Assembly: GCF_900110255.1 (NCBI RefSeq)
Contig: NZ_FODD01000056.1
Span: forward strand, 1 to 42,373
Length of the DNA: 42,373 bases
Direction of reading: 5' to 3'
From: Actinacidiphila rubida
GTDB taxonomy: Bacteria; Actinomycetota; Actinomycetes; Streptomycetales; Streptomycetaceae
Shown: piece after piece, positions 8,790 to 16,397 of the stretch
Layout: the number at the start of each line of letters is the position of its first letter
How positions within the stretch are numbered: the first letter of the stretch is position 1
Notes under the pieces: generated by a model
Seen by the model: only the letters and a program-made list of their open reading frames with translations
Told to the model about the DNA's origin: nothing
Database searches by the model: none
Program-made: the position numbers and the translations under genes

Positions 8790-8874
8790 GTCGGACTTTG
8801 GGACCGCTCTCACCCCGCGTGACGCGTTCACGCGGGCCGTCGCTGTCCCCTACGGAGTCCCACGGAGTCCACAG

Positions 8875-10113
8875 ATGCGTATGCTCGCGCGCGGCCTCAC
8901 GGCCGCGGTCACGCTGCTCGCCTCAGCCGCGGCCCTGCCCGCGGCCACGGCCCAGACCACGCACACCAGCGCCGCGGCCCAGCAGGTCCGCGCCACCCCG
9001 GCCCCGCTGCACCGGGCCGGCAACGCGGTGCCCCACCAGTACATCGTGACCCTGGACAACGGCCTGGACCCCTCGGCCTTCGCCAAGAAGTTCGGGGTCC
9101 TGCCGATGTTCCACTACACCAAGGTCTTCTCCGGCTTCGCCTCGACGTTCAGCGCCGCGCAGCTGGACACCGTGCGCCGCACGCCCGGCGTCGCCTCCGT
9201 CGAGGAGAACGCCACGGTGACCGCCGACGACCTGCACGGCACGACGGCCGACCGTGCGCACCGGCAGGACGGCCCCCGCGCCAGCCGCGCCGCCGCCGCG
9301 TCGTGGGGCCTGGACCGGATCGACCAGCGCACCCTGCCGCTCGACGACCGCTTCAGCACGATCGGCGAGGGCCAGGGCGCCACCGCCTACATCCTGGACA
9401 CCGGGATCGACTACAGCCACAGCGAGTTCGGCGGCCGGGCGGTGCCCGGCTACGACGCGATCGGGGACGGCCGCAACGGCCAGGACTGCGAGGGTCACGG
9501 CACCCACGTGGCCGGCACGATCGGCGGCGCCACCTACGGCGTCGCGCGCCAGGCGACGCTGGTCAGCGTCCGCGTGCTGGACTGCCAGGGCGAGGGCACC
9601 CTCGCGGGCATCATCGCCGGCATGGACTGGGTGGCGCAGAACGCCCACCAGCGGGCCGTGGCCAACGCCTCCCTGGGCGGCGGCTACTCGCCCGCGCTCA
9701 ACGACGCCGCCGACGCGCTGTCCGACAGCGGCGTGCTGCCCGTCGTGGCGGCGGGCAACGACGGCGCCGACGCCTGCAACGTCTCGCCCGCCAGCGCCCC
9801 CCGGGTGCTGACGCTCGGCGCGACCGACCGCACCGACCACGAGGCGAGCTACAGCAACTCCGGCTCGTGCGTGTCGATGTTCGCGCCCGGCACCTCGATC
9901 GTCTCGGCCAAGCTCGGCGGCGGCAGCACCACGCTGAGCGGCACGTCGATGGCGAGCCCGCACGCGGCCGGCACGGCCCTGCTCTACAAGGCCGAGCACC
10001 CGGACGCCGACGCCCTGGCCGTCGCGGACGCGCTGACCGCGAACGCCACCCAGAACGTGCTGACCGTCAACGGCGGTTCGCCGAACCTGATGCTCTACAC
10101 GGGCGGGCTGTGA
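8875..10113 (+). CDS. Secreted subtilisin-family (S8) serine protease
   Basis: The 412-aa preproenzyme has a signal peptide (about 1-26, ending ATA-Q), an I9 inhibitor propeptide (about 51-118, from HQYIVTL to GVASVEEN) and an S8 catalytic domain of the proteinase K/fungal-like type. The triad is complete: D175 in ILDTGID, H208 in GHGTHVAG, S358 in GTSMASP, with oxyanion N295 in AAGND. Paired cysteines in the catalytic domain suggest disulfides. Like many Streptomyces exoproteases it should self-process after export and degrade extracellular protein. GGAG lies seven bases before the ATG. It ends before a strong bidirectional hairpin shared with the convergent tetR gene. Confidence 0.94.
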   Translation: MRMLARGLTAAVTLLASAAALPAATAQTTHTSAAAQQVRATPAPLHRAGNAVPHQYIVTLDNGLDPSAFAKKFGVLPMFHYTKVFSGFASTFSAAQLDTVRRTPGVASVEENATVTADDLHGTTADRAHRQDGPRASRAAAASWGLDRIDQRTLPLDDRFSTIGEGQGATAYILDTGIDYSHSEFGGRAVPGYDAIGDGRNGQDCEGHGTHVAGTIGGATYGVARQATLVSVRVLDCQGEGTLAGIIAGMDWVAQNAHQRAVANASLGGGYSPALNDAADALSDSGVLPVVAAGNDGADACNVSPASAPRVLTLGATDRTDHEASYSNSGSCVSMFAPGTSIVSAKLGGGSTTLSGTSMASPHAAGTALLYKAEHPDADALAVADALTANATQNVLTVNGGSPNLMLYTGGL

Positions 10114-10142
10114 CGGGTCCGACCCCCACGCACCACACTCCC

Positions 10143-10182
10143 GAGGACCTCTGAGGCCCCTTCCCCGGCCTCAGAGGTCCTC
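10143..10182. terminator. Bidirectional terminator hairpin
   Basis: A perfect 16-bp stem (GAGGACCTCTGAGGCC pairing with GGCCTCAGAGGTCCTC, 8-base loop) lies between the convergent subtilase and tetR genes, 30 bases from each stop. It should serve both. Confidence 0.85.
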
Positions 10183-10210
10183 ACCCGTGCGGGCGGGAGA
10201 CGTCCCGTGC

Positions 10211-10849
10211 TCAGTGGCGGTGCCGGTGCCGGTCCTCACGCGGCTGACGGCCGATGTGGACCAGGTGGTCGAAGTCGACGGCCACGCCGCGCAGCAGCAG
10301 GTCGACCAGCCGCGCGGCAGCCGCCGCGTCGACCGGCGCGCCGCCGAACAGGGCGCGCTGGTAGACCACCGAGGCCAGCAGGTCGACGAACAGCTCGGGG
10401 TCCACCTCGGGGCGCAGGTCCCCGCGGCCGACCGCGCGCCGGACCGCGACGGCCGCCGCGCCCCGGCTGGGCTGCACCAGGGTCTCCACGAGCGCGCGGT
10501 GCAGCTCGGGGTCGGCGGCGCAGTCCGCGACCAGCGGCGCCAGCACGCCGGGCGGCAGCCGCTCGTCCAGCGTCTCGGCCAGCAGCCGCACGCTCTCATG
10601 CAGGTCGCAGCGGGTGCAGTCGTTGTCGGGTACGGGCGGGGTGACCACCACGGTGGCCAGCGCGTCGATCACCAGCCGCTGCCGTGCCGGCCAGCGGCGG
10701 CGGATCGCGGCCTTCGTGGTCCCGGCGCGGGCGGCGGCCTTCTCCAGGGCGAAGCCCGCGTAGCCGCCCTCGCGCAGCAGCCCGACCGTGGCGGCCAGCA
10801 CCGCCGCGTCGATCGCGGGGTCGCGGGGCCGGCCCGCGGCGGTGCTCAC
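10211..10849 (-). CDS. TetR family transcriptional regulator
   Basis: The 212-aa protein is read from a GTG whose last two bases form the stop of the VOC gene (GTGA, 4-bp overlap), so it is translationally coupled to it. Residues about 10-55 are a TetR helix-turn-helix (DAAVLAATVGLLREGGYAGF, then AAARAGTTKAAIRRRW), and the rest is a helical ligand domain with an acyl-chain-like length. The C-terminal tail is Arg/His-rich. It most likely represses its own transcript with the VOC gene, and possibly the divergent methyltransferase. The ligand is unknown. Confidence 0.88.
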   Translation of the reverse strand: MSTAAGRPRDPAIDAAVLAATVGLLREGGYAGFALEKAAARAGTTKAAIRRRWPARQRLVIDALATVVVTPPVPDNDCTRCDLHESVRLLAETLDERLPPGVLAPLVADCAADPELHRALVETLVQPSRGAAAVAVRRAVGRGDLRPEVDPELFVDLLASVVYQRALFGGAPVDAAAAARLVDLLLRGVAVDFDHLVHIGRQPREDRHRHRH

Positions 10850-11232
10850 GCCTCGACGTCCTGCGGGTACCACCGCAGCTCGACGGTGTTGCCGTCCGGG
10901 TCCGCGACGTAGACGGAGGTGGCCCAGCCGCGGGCGCCCCAGCGCCGGACCGGACCCTCCCGCACGGTGAACGCGCCCGAGTCCAGCACCTCCTGCCAGT
11001 CCAGCGGCTCGACGACCAGGCACAGATGGTCGACGTTGGACTCGCCGCGCGGGCCGTGCACCAGGTCGATGATCGTCCCCTCGGTGATCCGCACCGAGGG
11101 GAAGGGCGCGGAGCCGGCCCGCCACTCCTCGACGCGCTCGGGCTCCAGCCCGAGCTGTCCGCCGTAGAAGTCCAGGGCCCGCTCGACATCGGCCACGTTG
11201 AGCACCAGATGATCGAAAGCCGTCACACGCAT
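10846..11232 (-). CDS. VOC family protein (glyoxalase/dioxygenase fold)
   Basis: The 128-aa protein starts at an ATG after a G-rich site. It is a single vicinal-oxygen-chelate domain: FDHLVLNVADVERALDFYGG opens the first beta-alpha-beta module, with H8 as the usual first metal ligand; VDHLCLVV repeats the pattern with a second histidine, and the terminal VADPDGNTVELRWY gives the conserved Glu ligand. Close relatives include fosfomycin- or bleomycin-type resistance and glyoxalase-like proteins, but nothing here fixes the substrate. It is the first gene of a two-gene operon with tetR, which suggests a regulated detoxification pair. Confidence 0.88.
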   Translation of the reverse strand: MRVTAFDHLVLNVADVERALDFYGGQLGLEPERVEEWRAGSAPFPSVRITEGTIIDLVHGPRGESNVDHLCLVVEPLDWQEVLDSGAFTVREGPVRRWGARGWATSVYVADPDGNTVELRWYPQDVEA

Positions 11233-11300
11233 GAGGTTCCCCCTGCCGTCGTCGCGGTCGTGCGGTCGTCCGGATCCCGGCGGGATTTCGATCCGACCCG

Positions 11301-11329
11301 GTTCGTATCGTAATACCGATCCCGCGAAC
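11301..11329. promoter_or_regulatory. Possible operator between VOC-tetR and the methyltransferase
   Basis: This AT-richer patch in the 150-bp divergent gap carries GTTCG...CGAAC ends around GTATCGTAATAC. It is the best candidate for the TetR binding site, but symmetry is imperfect. Confidence 0.3.
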
Positions 11330-11382
11330 GGCGCAACGGCGGCGGGGCCCCGGTGGGAGACTGGAAGGCATCGGAGGTCCTC

Positions 11383-12000
11383 ATGGGTGTGTACACCGAG
11401 CAGGTCGTACCGCGGGTGATCAACGTGGCCTGCGGGCTGGGCGAGGCGGGACGGCTGCGCGAACGGGTGTGCGCGGGCCTGGCGGGTGAGGTCGTGGAGA
11501 TCGGCTTCGGCTCGGGCCACAACGTCCCCTACTACCCGGCCGCCGTCACCGGCGTCGACGCCGTCGAACCCTCGGACGTCGGCTGGAAGCTGGCCGCCCG
11601 GCGGTTGGAGGGCGCGAGGGTCCCGGTCCGCCGCTCCGGGCTGGACGGGCAGCGGCTGCCGTTCCCCGACGGCGGCCACGACGCGGCGCTGTCCACCTGG
11701 ACGCTGTGCACCATCCCCGACGCCGACGCGGCGCTGCGCGAACTGCGCCGCGTCCTCAAGCCCGGCGGCACCCTGCACTTCGTCGAGCACGGCCTGGCCC
11801 CCGACCCGTCGGTCCGCGGCTGGCAGTACCGCCTGGAGCCGCTGCAGAAGCGGCTGTTCGGCGGCTGCCACCTCACCCGGCCGGTCGCCGACATGCTCAG
11901 GGCCGCCGGCTTCACCCTCGCCGAAGTCGACATCTTCTACGAGAAGGGCGCGCCCAAGGCGCTCGGCGCGGACACGCTGGGCGTTGCCGTCTCGCCGTGA
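11383..12000 (+). CDS. Class I SAM-dependent methyltransferase
   Basis: The 205-aa protein begins at an ATG with GGAGGT eight bases upstream; a GTG at 11353 in the same frame lacks support. It is a UbiE/Methyltransf_11-type fold: motif I VVEIGFGSGHN, an acidic VDAVEPS loop, motif II around LSTWTLCTIP, and the post-motif ELRRVLKPGGTLHFVEHG. The C-terminal HLTRPVADMLRAAGFTLAEVD is typical of the phospholipid or quinone methyltransferase-like group. The substrate is unknown. It is divergent from the VOC-tetR operon and converges with the next gene only 12 bp away. Confidence 0.88.
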   Translation: MGVYTEQVVPRVINVACGLGEAGRLRERVCAGLAGEVVEIGFGSGHNVPYYPAAVTGVDAVEPSDVGWKLAARRLEGARVPVRRSGLDGQRLPFPDGGHDAALSTWTLCTIPDADAALRELRRVLKPGGTLHFVEHGLAPDPSVRGWQYRLEPLQKRLFGGCHLTRPVADMLRAAGFTLAEVDIFYEKGAPKALGADTLGVAVSP

Positions 12001-12012
12001 CGGCCCGCGCCC

Positions 12013-12804
12013 TCAGGGGCCGCTGAGCTCCTGCACCTCGCCGTACCCCAGGACCGGCCCCCGCGGGACCCGGCCCTCGCGGACGTCCACCGCGGCCGCG
12101 ACCGCCGCGCCCAGCGCCCGCCGGAACAGCAGCGAGCCGAGGCTGACCCGCGCCACGCCCAGAGCCGCCAGCCGCGCGACGGACGGGCCCGCGGGCGTGT
12201 AGAGGACGTTCAACGGCACGTCCAGGAAGCGGACGAGCCCCGCGATCGCCTCCGGATCGGTGAGCCCCGGCACGAACACCCCGTCGGCACCGGCCTGTTG
12301 ATAGGCGGACAGGCGCGCCCGGGTCTCGTCGGGTCCCTCGGGGCGCAGCCAGTGCGTGTCGGTGCGGGCGTTCACGAACACCCCGGGCACCGCCGCCTTC
12401 ACCGCGGCGACCTTCGCCGCATGGACGGCGATCGGCGTGAGGCCGCCGTCCGCCCGGCCGTCCTCCAGGTTCACCCCGACCGCGCCGGCCCGCGCCAACT
12501 CGGCCACGAACGCGGCGACTTCCTCCGGGTCGTCGCTGAACCCGCCCTCGGCGTCCACCGACAGCAGCCGGCCGCCCCCGCCGAGCCGTCGGGCCACCGC
12601 CAGCGTCTCCGCGCGCGCCGCGCCCGCGCCGTCCCGCAGCCCGGCCGCGGCCGCCACCCCCAGGCTCGTCGTCCCGACCGCCTCGAACCCCTCGGCGGCG
12701 AGCGCCGCCGCCGACGCGTGGTCCCAGGCGTTGGGCAGCAACAGCGGTACCCCTGGACGCCGGTGGAGCGCCGCGAACTCCGCGCAGGCGGCCGATCCGG
12801 TCAT
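12013..12804 (-). CDS. Isocitrate lyase / PEP mutase superfamily protein
   Basis: The 263-aa TIM-barrel enzyme has the superfamily signatures: PNAWDHASA near the N-terminus, the VGTTSLGVAAAAG loop, SVDAEGGFSDDPEEV as the Mg-binding acidic loop, GVNLEDG, and FVNARTDTHW. It lacks the KKCGH active loop of true isocitrate lyase, so a PEP mutase, oxaloacetate hydrolase or 2-methylisocitrate-lyase-like C-C or P-C bond chemistry is likelier. Its ATG overlaps the stop of the upstream P450-like/DinB gene (ATGA), so both are co-translated. Cytoplasmic. The specific substrate cannot be read from sequence. Confidence 0.88.
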   Translation of the reverse strand: MTGSAACAEFAALHRRPGVPLLLPNAWDHASAAALAAEGFEAVGTTSLGVAAAAGLRDGAGAARAETLAVARRLGGGGRLLSVDAEGGFSDDPEEVAAFVAELARAGAVGVNLEDGRADGGLTPIAVHAAKVAAVKAAVPGVFVNARTDTHWLRPEGPDETRARLSAYQQAGADGVFVPGLTDPEAIAGLVRFLDVPLNVLYTPAGPSVARLAALGVARVSLGSLLFRRALGAAVAAAVDVREGRVPRGPVLGYGEVQELSGP

Positions 12805-14075
12805 GCCGCACCTCCCGGCAGGCGGCCGACGGAGTCCGCGTAGTACGCCGAACCCTCCAGATGGAAGGCGAGTTGGCGGAACGACCAGCCGGGGCCGGGG
12901 GAGCGGTCCAGCTGCTCGCCGCTGAACGCGCCCAGGCGCTGCGACCACATCCGCGCCAGCCGGGTCAGCCGGCTGCGCGCCTCGTCGAGATCCTCCGCGG
13001 TGAACGGCGCGAGGTCGGCCGGGGTCGTCGTCGCCGAGGCGTGCCAGTGGTCGGGCTCCGGCTCCTCCCCCGCCAGGCGCGCCTCCAACTCCGCGAGATG
13101 GTCCAGCAGATGGTCCGCGACGCGGCGGACCGCCTTGTGCGGCGTGTACAGCCGGTCGCCGCTCGGCACCGGCTCCCCGTCCCAGGACGTCCACGTCCGC
13201 GCGGCGTCCAGGACGTGCGCGACCATGTCCGCGACGACCCGCGCCGGGTCGCGCCCGTCCGTCGCGGGCACGTCCTCCTCCTCGGGCCGCGACAGCAGGC
13301 CGGCCGCCAGGGCCAGGGCGTGCGCCGCACCCGGGCAGCGGCGCGGCTCCACCCCGAACGTGAGGGGCGGCCGTCCGGCCGGGTCCCGGTTCGCCGCGGC
13401 CACGTCCAGCAGCACGAGGTCGCCCGCCGCGACGGCCAGTTCACCGACGCGCGTGTCCCGCACCGCGAGCCGGCGCAGCGCCGTGACCGGCGGGTCGTCG
13501 CGCAGCGTCCGCGCCAGCAGCTCGTCGACGGTCACGCCCGGCGCGGCGTGGGCCGCCGCCCGGCGGGACCGTTCGGCCAGCGCGGCCGTGGCGTCGCAGG
13601 CCTGCACGAGCAGCGCGACGCGGTTCGCCGCGGACTCGTCGTCCGCGGCGTCCATCCGCGGCACGAGCCAGGCCACGGCGTCGTCGGCGGCCGCGGCCGC
13701 CCTCGCGCCGGCGCCGCCGAAGTAGGCCGCGGCGACGGTGGTGACGGCCGCGGCGATCGCGGCGGGCTCCTTCAGGCCCAGTGCCTGAGCCAGCACGCCC
13801 ACGACGGCGAGGCGGTCGTCGCCCTCCCCGGCCCTCGCCCCGGCCGCGGCGGCGCTGCGGAGGGCGCTCGGCTCGACCCGGGCCAGATCCCGTTCCGCCA
13901 TCGCGCGGCGGCGCAGGTGGGCCGGGTCGTCCGCCGCGCTGAACCGCGCGGCGCTGCCACGCAGCCACTCCGCCCCGTACGGCGCGCCCCCCTCCGCCGG
14001 CACCGGCACCAAGTGGGGGTCGCCGAGCGCCCCCACGACCTCCTCGTACCCCCGCACCACGTGTTCCCTCGCCAT
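12801..14075 (-). CDS. Shortened P450-like domain fused to a DinB-type domain
   Basis: The 424-aa protein starts at an ATG. Residues about 35-265 resemble a bacterial cytochrome P450: DDPAHLRRR (usual DPPEHTRLR), an I-helix ACDAT (158-162), VAVRD-like strands ending AAANRDP, and a heme loop FGVEPRRCPGA with the thiolate Cys247. The domain is far shorter than the usual 400 residues, and the K-helix ExxR motif reads RTLR (189-192), so the normally invariant Glu is lost. Residues about 275-424 are a four-helix DinB/maleylpyruvate-isomerase-like domain with possible metal ligands H313, H322, H326 and H405. It may be a degenerate P450 or a repurposed heme protein. It overlaps the PEP-mutase-family gene by ATGA. 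Downstream partners of electron transfer are absent. Confidence 0.72.
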   Translation of the reverse strand: MAREHVVRGYEEVVGALGDPHLVPVPAEGGAPYGAEWLRGSAARFSAADDPAHLRRRAMAERDLARVEPSALRSAAAAGARAGEGDDRLAVVGVLAQALGLKEPAAIAAAVTTVAAAYFGGAGARAAAAADDAVAWLVPRMDAADDESAANRVALLVQACDATAALAERSRRAAAHAAPGVTVDELLARTLRDDPPVTALRRLAVRDTRVGELAVAAGDLVLLDVAAANRDPAGRPPLTFGVEPRRCPGAAHALALAAGLLSRPEEEDVPATDGRDPARVVADMVAHVLDAARTWTSWDGEPVPSGDRLYTPHKAVRRVADHLLDHLAELEARLAGEEPEPDHWHASATTTPADLAPFTAEDLDEARSRLTRLARMWSQRLGAFSGEQLDRSPGPGWSFRQLAFHLEGSAYYADSVGRLPGGAA

Positions 14076-14161
14076 CCCCCCACCGTACGAGCGCCACCCT
14101 TCGGTCCCCCCCGAACATTCCCTCCGGGGGTTCGCCCTGGTGGTCCCCCCGGGGGCTGCGC

Positions 14162-14338
14162 GTGCCGCGCCATCGTGGCTGGTCGCGCCAACGGGGTGCC
14201 CCCGGGGCTTGATCCGGCGTGTGCCGCGCCGCCGTGGCTTGTCGCGCCAACGGGGTGCCCCCGGGGCTTGTTCCGGCGTGTGCCGCGCCGTCGTGGTTGC
14301 TCGCGCAGTTCCCCGCGCCCCTTCGGCCTCCGGGGTGC
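14162..14338. repeat. 59-bp tandem repeat
   Basis: GTGCCGCGCC recurs at 14162, 14221 and 14280, exactly 59 bp apart. The first two units are nearly identical through CGGGGTGCCCCCGGGGCTTG. The third matches for about 20 bases and then switches into the CGCGCAGTTCCCCGCGCCCCT core. Confidence 0.75.
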
Positions 14339-14381
14339 CCCGCGCTGCGCGCTGCCGTCTGCCGGTCTCGTCGTGGCTGGT

Positions 14382-14764
14382 CGCGCAGTTCCCCGCGCCC
14401 CTGGCGGTGCACGTTCGTGGGTGGGGTCAGGGGCCACTCCGGGAGTGTCTCCTCGAACTGTGCGTGCACCGTCCTTCCGCTCGGCTGGGCGGGTGGATGC
14501 ACAGTTCTGCGGGGACACACCCGGATCGTCCCCTTCCGGCCCGTCCCCGTCTGCGGGAGGACATTGGCCGTGCCCCATGTCCCCCGCCGCACGGTGGATC
14601 AGCGGGAGGGGGTGGGGAGGAAGTGCTCCCCGCAGCGAAATGTGCGCGGCCCCCGGGTGCCGATACGTACGAACCCGTATGCACATTTCCGAGGAGACGC
14701 TTCCGGAGCGCCCCCGACCCCACGGACAAAGGGCACGCACACCAGGGGCGCGAGGAACTGCGCG
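14382..14764. repeat. Nested inverted-repeat element
   Basis: The two halves mirror each other in order. Outer core arms pair (14382-14402 with 14744-14764). Then come long imperfect arms with GTCTCCTCG at 14447-14455 and its complement near 14691-14699. Each side has a local hairpin: GAACTGTGC/GCACAGTTC at 14455-14463 and 14499-14507, and GAAATGTGC/GCACATTTC at 14637-14645 and 14681-14689. Inner arms CTGCGGGGA (14507-14515) and TCCCCGCAG (14627-14635) also pair. The centre has no reading frame I would call a gene. Confidence 0.7.
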
Positions 14765-14934
14765 AGCAACCCACCACCGGCCGGTGGACGGCAACGCACC
14801 GCACGGGGCTGGGCGGACCCCGAAAGGGGCGCGGGGAACTGCGCGAACAGCCACGACGAGACCCGCAGACGGCAGCGCGCAGCGCGGGGCAGGACGGAAG
14901 CCGAACCCAGCAAGCCCCGGGGGCACCCCGCCGG
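14753..14934. repeat. Dispersed intergenic repeat, copy B
   Basis: This matches copy C (inverted, 42186-42373) over nearly its whole length, including the GGCCGGTGGACGGCAACGCACCGCA block, and copy A over its second half. It lies 40 bp past the stop of the leftward anti-sigma-like gene. Confidence 0.85.
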
Positions 14935-14974
14935 CACCCCGTTGGTCGAACCCGCTGACCCCCGGAGGGAACCC

Positions 14975-15745
14975 TCAGGGGAGTGGGGACGGCGGGGGGA
15001 GGGAGAGGTGGAGGGTGAGGGAGAGGGATGGCGCGTCGGTGGGGTGGGGGGCGAGCGCCGTGCAGTAGGTGCGGACCCGGGTGGGTCCTCCCGCCGCCGC
15101 GGTGAGCCGCGCCAGCGACGCGGGGTCGAGGCGGCGCCCGCCCGGCGCCCCGGACACGTCGCGGAGATAGGCGACGCACAGGCCGCGGAGGCCGCCCGCG
15201 GCGCCCGGCGCGGCGGTGCCGCTGGGGGAGGGCGACGGCCCGGACGGGGTCGCGGAGGGGGAACCGCCCCCGCCGGTGGGGGCGGACGACGGCGCGGTGG
15301 GCCGCACGGAGGGCCCGCGCGTGGGCGACGGCGCCGGCCCGGACGGGGACGCGGACGAGGCGAACGGCGGGGCCGGCGCCGGAGCCGCCGCGCGACCGCG
15401 GTGGAAGGGGCCGCCCACACCCGCCGACGCGGCGATCGCCGCACCGCCGAGCACGAGCACCGACGCCGCGGCGCCCGCCACCGCTTTGAGCGTGAAGCCG
15501 CGCCCGCGCCGGGCCGAGGCAGAGGCCGAGGCCGAGGCCGGGACAGCACGGGCCGAGGCCGAGACGGAAGCCGCGCGCGCAGCGCGATACGCGGTGATCG
15601 CCGCCGCCTCGTCCTCCGCGCGCCCCTCCAGGGGCCGCGCCGCCGCGGCCAGCAGCCGCGCCACGTCGCTGCCGTCGTCGAGCCCGTCCATCAGACGTTC
15701 CGCCGTGCCGCGTTCGGCGTCGCGTCCCGCTGTCCCGCGCCTCAT
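14975..15745 (-). CDS. Membrane protein, probable partner (anti-sigma) of the ECF factor
   Basis: The 256-aa protein starts at an ATG that overlaps the sigma-factor stop (ATGA), behind a strong GGGGAGGGGAGAGGA site. Residues 1-80 are cytoplasmic and charged (MDGLDDGSDVARLLAAA, EDEAAAITAYRAAR), residues 86-108 a single membrane helix, and residues about 112-190 a Pro/Ser/Thr/Gly-rich extracellular linker. A small C-terminal domain has two Cys (LCVAYLRDVSG and RTYCTALAP) that may form a disulfide. Position and topology fit a transmembrane anti-sigma factor, yet no HxxxCxxC zinc motif is visible. A surface sensor of unknown signal is likely. It ends beside the dispersed repeat. Confidence 0.72.
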   Translation of the reverse strand: MRRGTAGRDAERGTAERLMDGLDDGSDVARLLAAAARPLEGRAEDEAAAITAYRAARAASVSASARAVPASASASASARRGRGFTLKAVAGAAASVLVLGGAAIAASAGVGGPFHRGRAAAPAPAPPFASSASPSGPAPSPTRGPSVRPTAPSSAPTGGGGSPSATPSGPSPSPSGTAAPGAAGGLRGLCVAYLRDVSGAPGGRRLDPASLARLTAAAGGPTRVRTYCTALAPHPTDAPSLSLTLHLSLPPPSPLP

Positions 15746-16329
15746 TCCTCTCCCCTCCCCGCCGCGATCTGTTCCGACAGCCGCTTCAGGCCGCGGTACG
15801 CGGCCGTCCGTACCGCACCCGGCCGTTTGCCCAGCACCTTCGCCGCCATCGGGGCGTTGAGCCCCAGCACCACCCGCAGCAGGACGGCCTCGGCCTGGTC
15901 CTGCGGGAGTTCGGCGATGAGCGTGAGGGCCTGCCGGGTGGACAGGTTGTCCATCGCCTCGCCCGCCGAGTCCTGGAGCGTCACCGGCTCCGTGGTGCGC
16001 TCGTCGAACGCCGCGGTGCGGGGGCGCGCCTTGATGCGCCGCATGTGGTCCAGCGCCCGGTGCCGGGCGATCGCCGCGGCCCAGCCGCGGAAGCCCTGGC
16101 CGTCGCCGCGGAAGCCGTCGAGGTCGCGGACCACGTCGTGCCACGTCTCGGAGGCCACGTCGTCGGCGTCGTCGCCCACCAGGCCGCGCAGGTAGCCGAG
16201 CAGCATCGGGTGGACCTCGCGGTAGACGACGGCGAAGGCCGCCTCGTCACCGCCCCGGGCCCGCGTGACCGCGTCGCCCAGTTCCGCGTCGTCCATCCTC
16301 GCGCGCCGGCGCACCTCCGCCTTGCCCAC
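15742..16329 (-). CDS. ECF RNA polymerase sigma factor
   Basis: The 195-aa protein has region 2 at about 15-85 (DEAAFAVVYREVHPMLLGYLRGLVGDDADDVASETWHDVVRDLDGFRG, conserved in ECF -10 recognition) and region 4 at about 130-185 (LIAELPQDQAEAVLLRVVLGLNAPMAAKVLGKRPGAVRTAAYRGLKRL) with a helix-turn-helix. A GTG at 16329 behind AAGAGGTG is used here; an ATG 11 codons later is a reasonable alternative. It is translationally coupled to the membrane protein downstream, the usual sigma/anti-sigma layout. Targets are unknown. Confidence 0.92.
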   Translation of the reverse strand: MGKAEVRRRARMDDAELGDAVTRARGGDEAAFAVVYREVHPMLLGYLRGLVGDDADDVASETWHDVVRDLDGFRGDGQGFRGWAAAIARHRALDHMRRIKARPRTAAFDERTTEPVTLQDSAGEAMDNLSTRQALTLIAELPQDQAEAVLLRVVLGLNAPMAAKVLGKRPGAVRTAAYRGLKRLSEQIAAGRGEE

Positions 16330-16397
16330 TGCACCTCTTCGCGCTCACCGACACGTGCGACCTTGCTGTGCCGCCCGGTCACGGGGACCGGCGGTCC

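Larger units (their letters stand above)
14076..14974. repeat. Repeat island without genes (about 0.9 kb)
   Basis: No plausible coding sequence is seen between the P450-like start and the anti-sigma stop. The stretch holds a 59-bp tandem repeat (14162-14325), four copies of the CGCGCAGTTCCCCGCGCCCCT core or its complement (14302-14322, 14382-14402, 14744-14764 with one change, 14825-14845), a nested inverted element (14382-14764) and dispersed repeat copy B (14753-14934). The promoter of the leftward P450-like gene must lie within or beyond it. Confidence 0.8.

Noticed and set aside
8606..8874. Small gene between the glucanase and the protease
   Set aside because: Short frames lack ribosome sites and biased third positions; the region looks like regulatory sequence.
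14076..14974. Insertion sequence or integration site
   Set aside because: No transposase, integrase, tRNA or clear target-site duplication is visible; only repeats are present.
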